Shown: piece after piece, positions 47,976 to 52,049 of the stretch | Position numbering within the stretch: the stretch's first letter is position 1 | Layout of the letters: every line of letters begins with the position of its first letter | Assembly: GCA_017500825.1 (NCBI GenBank) | Contig: JAFVYB010000052.1 | Coordinates: forward strand, 1-52,049 | Direction: 5' to 3' | Source: Myxococcaceae bacterium | GTDB taxonomy: Bacteria > Myxococcota > Myxococcia > Myxococcales > UBA5297 | DNA: 52,049 bases | Program-made: the position numbers and the translations under genes | Notes under the pieces: generated by a model | The model's database searches: none | Told to the model about the DNA's origin: nothing | Seen by the model: the letters and a program-made list of their open reading frames with translations, nothing else

Positions 47976-49019
47976 ATGCTGCTGACTCACCTCGCCCTGG
48001 GTATCGCCCTGAGCCAGACACCAGTCCTTGACCATGCCGCGTCCCGAGATCAGGTCGCGCCGCCCCAGGAGGTCGCCGCGTCGGCAGGGATGCAGCCCCA
48101 GCTGGTGAAAAACGCGGCCGATGACGCCAGCGACACATCAGGCGCGCGGGAAGAGGCCAGAGAAGAATCGCCCGTGCCCGCGGATGAGACCATTAAAAGC
48201 GCCGCGGCGTCTGTCGCCTCTGCCGAGACAGCGACCGGGGGCATGGTCGACGCGCCTGACGAGGCGTCCACGCCGGAAGCGATCACACCGGAGGTTTCCG
48301 CCCCCGCATCGCCCCGCCCGCTCTCCTACAGGGACGTGCCGCTCTATCCCCTCTACCCAGCCTCGCCTGTTCCGCCCGATCCCTATCCGGCAGAGCGCTG
48401 GGGGCATCCAGGCCTTCACGAAGAGAGGTATTGGGCGCCGCCGCGCCGCATGCGCCGTCTGGCGCGACACCCCCTGACCACGGTCCATTTCGCCGAAGCA
48501 GAGGACAAGACGCCCTACTCGGTCCAGTCCAGGCGAACCCATGAGAGCTGCCTGGCGCCCTGCGCGCTCAGTGTCCCCGCGACGCGCAACAGCTTCATCT
48601 TCCGCACCAGCGAGCAGACCTTCGCGCACAAGTTCAATCTCGCGGGCCCGGAGCGGACGCTGCGCCTGGAGAGCGCGGGCAATCGCGGCATGGTCGCCGG
48701 CGGCGCGATTTTGCTCAGCGCGGCGATCGCCGTCGATCTCGGCTTCCTTTTGGGCTCGCCGATCGTCTTCTCGGATTTCGAGGGGACCAAACGGGAGAAA
48801 TACGGACGCTGGGCACTGGCCGCGGGCGTCTCCTCGGTGATCACAGGCGCGCTCCTCACCAGCGGCATCATTCTCATCGCCAAGGGCAAACCTCGGGTCA
48901 GTCAGCGCATCACACCGCATCAGGCTTCGACCGAAGACGCCGCAGCGCTCGACAGTCTCCAGTTCTCTGTCGCGCCGACCCGCGACGGCCTGAGCGCCAG
49001 TGCCGGCTTTCGCTTCTGA
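47976..49019 (+). CDS. Envelope protein with PEGA-like segment and two membrane helices
   Basis: The 347-residue protein begins with a hydrophobic leader (LLTHLALGIALSQTPV). A long disordered Ala/Glu/Pro-rich region follows (~20-115), then a Pro/Tyr-rich stretch (YRDVPLYPLYPASPVPPDPYP). Residues ~165-225 resemble a PEGA-like beta domain: ESCLAPCALSVPATRNSF with the C-x3-C pair. Two membrane helices follow at ~235-258 (VAGGAILLSAAIAVDLGFLLG) and ~275-300 (WALAAGVSSVITGALLTSGIILIAKG). It ends in F-R-F. This layout is frequent in uncharacterised myxobacterial membrane proteins. The ATG follows AGAAGGGA; the frame is open ~75 codons upstream but starts beyond the lon terminator. Function unknown. 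Confidence 0.72.
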   Translation: MLLTHLALGIALSQTPVLDHAASRDQVAPPQEVAASAGMQPQLVKNAADDASDTSGAREEAREESPVPADETIKSAAASVASAETATGGMVDAPDEASTPEAITPEVSAPASPRPLSYRDVPLYPLYPASPVPPDPYPAERWGHPGLHEERYWAPPRRMRRLARHPLTTVHFAEAEDKTPYSVQSRRTHESCLAPCALSVPATRNSFIFRTSEQTFAHKFNLAGPERTLRLESAGNRGMVAGGAILLSAAIAVDLGFLLGSPIVFSDFEGTKREKYGRWALAAGVSSVITGALLTSGIILIAKGKPRVSQRITPHQASTEDAAALDSLQFSVAPTRDGLSASAGFRF

Positions 49020-49115
49020 ACCATCGGGCAGAATCAGGGTCCCTCTGGCCCGCGAGGCGCTTTGGAGGCGTTTGGAACGAGCGCGATTTTTGCGTGGAGC
49101 GGATGCTGTTCCCGC

Positions 49116-49144
49116 TTCCCATCGCGGGGGGCGGTGACTAGGTT
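49116..49144 (+). promoter_or_regulatory. rnpB promoter
   Basis: TTCCCA (49116-49121), 17 bases, TAGGTT (49139-49144), directly followed by CCGCGC and the first base of the RNase P RNA seven bases later. The fit with the RNA start is a strong internal check on this promoter class. Confidence 0.7.
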
Positions 49145-49150
49145 CCGCGC

Positions 49151-49569
49151 GCGGTTCGGAGTGGGCCAGGTAGACGCTGGCGTCCTTCGGACGCGAGAGG
49201 AAAGTCCGAGCTCCACAGGGCATGATGCTGGCTAACGGCCAGGCGGGGCGACCCGACGGAAAGTGCCACAGAAAACAAACCGCCCACGGCCAACCTTGGG
49301 GGAGGCCAGGCAAGGGTGAAAAGGTGCGGTAAGAGCGCACCGCGGCGGCAGCGATGTCGCCGGCACGGCAAACCCCATCTGGAGCAAGAGCAAATAGGGA
49401 GGCACGGGCGCGCAGCAGACGGCGTCCATTCGGTGGCCCGCCGAACGCCTCCGGGTTGGCTCGCTTGAGGTGCAGAGCAATCTGGACCCTAGAGGAATGT
49501 TTACCGCCCCTGAGGTTCGCGAGGAGCTCGGGGGGAACAGAACTCGGCTTATGGACCACTCCGAACCGC
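49151..49569 (+). ncRNA. rnpB: RNase P RNA (bacterial class A)
   Basis: This RNA is the catalytic subunit that matures tRNA 5' ends. The 5' end (GCGGTTCGGAGTGG, 49151-49164) pairs perfectly with the 3' end (CCACTCCGAACCGC, 49556-49569) as helix P1. Conserved region I, GAGGAAAGTCCGAGCTCC, appears at 49196-49213. GTGCGGTAAGAGCGCACC and a long run of class A elements follow, and conserved region V, ACAGAACTCGGCTTATGG, lies near 49537-49554. The size, about 419 bases, is normal. P1 plus the seven Ts at 49572-49578 can act as the terminator. The promoter abuts the 5' end. Confidence 0.96.
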
Positions 49570-49571
49570 AC

Positions 49572-49973
49572 TTTTTTTCGCGCGCCGAGAGCCGTTTCCG
49601 GCGCGTTTCTTGTTTTGGCGGCCCATGCCTCCGCGCGTCTTCCCCTCCCAGAGTTCCGGCACATGCGCCCGGCGGCGCGCGAACGCCCCTGTATCCACAA
49701 GGCGAAGCCATTCGAGTGGTTCCGCGCTGTCAGCCCCCCGTTGCCGCGATGCTTTGGGGCGAAAACGAGACCGGCGAACGCGGCGATGGCCAGACAGCTG
49801 CCTCAGGACAATCGTCTGACTGAAGGCAGGCGAGGTCCTCTCCCCGGCCGACCTGCCCCGCGCTCTTGAGAGGGCACGCCTTTGACGAGGGGCCGCGCGC
49901 CGATTGAGAGGAAGCATTTGCCCCTCTGTCTGTTTTGCGCCGCCCAGCCGCACCGACACACAGACATCCATCC
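49572..49973. other. Gap after rnpB, no gene seen
   Basis: After the T-run that ends rnpB transcription, about 400 bases precede the response-regulator gene. Open frames here are Arg-rich and without ribosome sites, and none looks like a gene. The leader for the next gene must begin in the last part, but no clear promoter hexamers are visible. Confidence 0.5.
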
Positions 49974-51167
49974 ATGCACCTGAATCTGCTCATCGCCGAC
50001 CACGATCCCGCTGTCTTCTCCCTGGCCCGCGCCGCGCTCCTGCGACGCGACTGCTCTACAGAGGCAGCCTTTTCAGGTTTTGATTGCCTCGCCCGCGCCC
50101 GCGCCGGCGGCATCGACGCGGTTCTCCTCGACCTCGACATGCCCAACACCGACGGGTTTTCAGTGCTCGCCGAGCTCACCCGCCTGCCCAGCGCGCCAGC
50201 TGTCCTCCTGATGACCTGCGCCACAGACCCGCGCATCGAGCAGAGCGTGGCCAAAGGACAGGCGCTCGCGGCGTTGCCCAAGCCCGTCGACTTCGACCTT
50301 GCCCTGCGCCTGCTCTCCCGCCGTTCGAACGCCGAATGCGTTCACCTCCATCTGCCGCTCGACAGGCCATCGTTCCTCCCAATCGCCGCCCAGGCATTGG
50401 CGCGGGGAACGCTCTTTTTGGAAAACGCGCCCATCCTTCAGAGCGACACGCCGCTTGAAATCGCCCTGGAGACGCCCATGGGACGGCTGACGCTCACCGG
50501 CGCGAGCGATTCGACAGTTCGCTTCCCCGGCAGGTATGGACTCGGTGTGCGCCTCGACGATCTCGGTGCCGTGGATCAGGAGAGGCTTCGCGCCCTGTCA
50601 AACGCAACGCCCGAGCCCATCAGCGCTGTTCCGCGCCCTGCCGCCGATACCTCTGCCGGAGACGACTACTTTCGCCGCGGCTTCGACAAGCTGGAGACCG
50701 GCAAATACGACAGCGCTTTGATCGACCTGCGCCATGCCCTGGAGCTCGAACCGGACAACGCGCTGTTTCGCGCCACCTGCCAGCGAGCAGAGGCGCACGC
50801 AGGGATGCACAAGGCGGCAGTGCTCTTTCGACGTGCCGAGGAACAAAGCGATCCGGCCGAAGCGCTCAAGCTGATCGACGACGCCATCCGCCTCGACAGC
50901 TCACGCGCGACCTACCACTGTGAAGCCGCGCGCCTGACTCTGCGCATCGGCGGCGCGCTCGATAAAGCTGAGGCGCACATCGCCGAGGCCATCCATCTCG
51001 CCCCGTCCGATCCGGCTCCCCGCCACCTCTTCGCCCAGATGCTCGAACGCGCCGGGCGCTACCAGGAGGCGCTTTGGGCGTGTGATGCGGCGCTCCAGCT
51101 CTTCCCCGGCGATAAAGACCTCGCCAAGCTCCTGACGCGTCTCAGACGCAAGTGCGGCAACAGCTGA
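49974..51167 (+). CDS. Response regulator with receiver, PilZ-like and TPR regions
   Basis: The 397-residue cytoplasmic protein combines three parts. Residues 1-~115 are a receiver domain: acidic pair in ADHDPAVFSL, phosphoacceptor Asp in VLLDLDMPNTDG (~55), Thr in LLMTCA and Lys in ALPKPVD. Residues ~118-210 look like an atypical PilZ domain (GTLFLENAPIL, ALETPMGRLTLTGASD, RYGLGVRLDDLG), a fold that may bind cyclic di-GMP, though the usual RxxxR motif is absent. Residues ~230-397 contain at least four TPR-type helical repeats (DYFRRGFDKLETGKYDSALIDLRHALELEPDN, given in outline). Such mixes are typical of motility-rich deltaproteobacteria. No histidine kinase is adjacent. ATG at 49974 precedes the receiver by six residues. 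Confidence 0.85.
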   Translation: MHLNLLIADHDPAVFSLARAALLRRDCSTEAAFSGFDCLARARAGGIDAVLLDLDMPNTDGFSVLAELTRLPSAPAVLLMTCATDPRIEQSVAKGQALAALPKPVDFDLALRLLSRRSNAECVHLHLPLDRPSFLPIAAQALARGTLFLENAPILQSDTPLEIALETPMGRLTLTGASDSTVRFPGRYGLGVRLDDLGAVDQERLRALSNATPEPISAVPRPAADTSAGDDYFRRGFDKLETGKYDSALIDLRHALELEPDNALFRATCQRAEAHAGMHKAAVLFRRAEEQSDPAEALKLIDDAIRLDSSRATYHCEAARLTLRIGGALDKAEAHIAEAIHLAPSDPAPRHLFAQMLERAGRYQEALWACDAALQLFPGDKDLAKLLTRLRRKCGNS

Positions 51168-51243
51168 CGCCCCTTCTCCAAGCGTCACTCGCTGCCAGCG
51201 CCAGCCTCGGACCCGACCGCCCTGCTTCCGCCAAATTCTCTGG

Positions 51244-52049
51244 TCAGACCCTGCGGAGCGCGATCTCACCCGCGTCCATCTCAAGCGCGATTCGGTCGCC
51301 GCGCTGGAAAACGCCATCGAGGATGGCCTCGGCGATCGGCGCCTCGATCAGCCGCTGCACTGTCTGCCGCATGGGGCGCGCGCCCATCATGGGGTCAAAC
51401 CCGCCCGCGTCGAGCAGATGGGAGACCACCTCGCGTGAGGCGCTGAAGGCGATGCCTTTGTCGGCGCTGAGCCGATCGGACGAATCGGCGAGGATGAGGA
51501 GGGCGATGCGCGCAACCTCTTCTCGGCTGAGGGGCAAAAAGCAGAGCCGCTCGTCGAGGCGATTCCAGAGTTCAGGCGCCAGAGCATCACGAGCCGCGGC
51601 CTTGGCCCGCTCCGCCTGCCCGTCACGCGCGTTTTGGGCGCTGTGAGAGGCGCCAAAGCCGACCGCCGCGCGCGTTTTGCCAAAGTGCTCCGCGCCGAGA
51701 TTCGACGTGAGGATGATCACGCTGTTTGAGAAGTTGACGCGCCGTCCGCGGCCATCGGTCAGCTCCCCCTCTTCGAGAACCTGCAGGAGCAGCATCAGGA
51801 CATCGCGGTGCGCCTTTTCGATCTCATCGAAGAGGACCACCGAAGATGGACGGCGACGGACCGCGTCGGTGAGCAACGCGCCTTCGCCAAAGCCGACGTA
51901 GCCAGGCGCCGCGCCAATCAATCGCGCCACGCCCGTCTGTTCGACGCACTCGCTCATGTCGAGACGGATCAGGGCGTCCCTGGCTCCGAAGAGCACCTCT
52001 GCCAACGCCTTGGAGAGCTCGGTCTTGCCCACGCCAGTCGGCCCCAGGA
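51244..52049 (-). CDS. Clp/HSP100 ATPase, C-terminal part (runs off window)
   Basis: The frame is open to the window edge, where it encodes LGPTGVGKT, the Walker A motif of the second ATPase domain of a ClpA/ClpB/ClpC-type unfoldase. It continues with MSECVEQTGVARLIGAAPGYVG, Walker B VVLFDEIEKAHRDV, sensor I VIILTSNLGAEHFG, the arginine-finger region PELWNRLDERLCFLPL, and the C-terminal domain with GARPMRQTVQRLIEAPIAEAI. It ends at a stop at 51244. The usual YMEK after SE is changed to CVEQ, so it is a diverged member. It would unfold proteins with ATP. Without the N-terminal domain I cannot choose between ClpA, ClpB, ClpC and ClpV. It converges with the receiver-PilZ-TPR gene. Confidence 0.85.
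   Translation of the reverse strand, partial: LGPTGVGKTELSKALAEVLFGARDALIRLDMSECVEQTGVARLIGAAPGYVGFGEGALLTDAVRRRPSSVVLFDEIEKAHRDVLMLLLQVLEEGELTDGRGRRVNFSNSVIILTSNLGAEHFGKTRAAVGFGASHSAQNARDGQAERAKAAARDALAPELWNRLDERLCFLPLSREEVARIALLILADSSDRLSADKGIAFSASREVVSHLLDAGGFDPMMGARPMRQTVQRLIEAPIAEAILDGVFQRGDRIALEMDAGEIALRRV

Overview
The window is high-GC DNA from a bacterium that looks like a deltaproteobacterial or Myxococcota relative, perhaps near Bradymonadia. That placement is inference. It rests on a secreted trypsin-like protease with myxobacterial-style cysteine-rich repeats and a MYXO-CTERM-like tail, a receiver-PilZ-TPR protein, and a TatT-type TRAP transporter operon. GC content was judged by eye. 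Coding is dense and mostly chromosomal housekeeping. I see no transposase, integrase, phage gene, rRNA operon or CRISPR array.

Layout. 1-530: AT-rich inverted-repeat region. 530-3660 (-): a prokaryotic-RING-like zinc-finger protein, recX and a polytopic membrane protein. 3938-7831 (+): a two-gene flavin/iron-sulfur oxidoreductase resembling GlcDEF, with the D and E parts apparently fused. 8205-9914 (+): ribosomal protein S1. 10046-12303 (+): an acyltransferase and an EpsG/Wzy-like protein, more AT-rich than their surroundings. 12385-17668 (-): a YtxH-like protein, CapF, CapE and a Wzz/BY-kinase chain-length regulator whose gene carries an apparent one-base frameshift. 18127-22508 (+): a TatT-TatP-TatQM TRAP transporter operon. 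22576-28963 (+): TatD nuclease, MscS channel, a periplasmic coiled-coil protein, HflK and HflC. 29250-32126 (-): a long Hsp70-family protein. 32472-34379 (+): arginine decarboxylase. 35149-38734 (+): a heparinase II/III-like protein and a UDP-HexNAc dehydrogenase. 38834-39205 (+): a small unknown protein. 39631-39704 (-): tRNA-Arg(CCT). 39956-41425 (-): the secreted protease. 41611-44327 (+): thymidylate kinase, an unknown protein and DeoC with a remarkable Cys/Asp-rich N-terminus. 45267-47693 (+): Lon. 47976-49019 (+): a PEGA-like envelope protein. 49151-49569 (+): RNase P RNA. 49974-51167 (+): the receiver-PilZ-TPR protein. 51244 to the end (-): the C-terminal part of a Clp/HSP100 ATPase.

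The genes fall into several functional groups. The first is surface polysaccharide: CapE/CapF make a UDP-N-acetyl-L-fucosamine precursor, a BY-kinase controls chain length, an EpsG/Wzy-like protein polymerises, an acyltransferase decorates, and a UDP-HexNAc dehydrogenase plus lyase-like protein lie 20 kb away. The second is envelope and protein quality control: HflKC, Lon, Hsp70, Clp and MscS. The third is nucleotide metabolism (tmk, deoC), and the fourth is solute import by TRAP.

Two non-coding patterns recur. Promoters of TTGAC-17-TAGGTT type carry a GC-rich discriminator and then a T-rich start, and they precede many transcription units (rpsA, rnpB, tatT, tmk and others). AT-rich imperfect palindromes built around the core GCTCGATTTAATTTATT occupy several intergenic gaps, with clear copies at about 34.5-35.0 kb and 39.2-39.5 kb. 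The observations most worth follow-up are the metallothionein-like N-terminal extension on DeoC, the palindrome family, an 11-G tract at the start of the heparinase-like gene, and the fused GlcD/GlcE-like flavoprotein.
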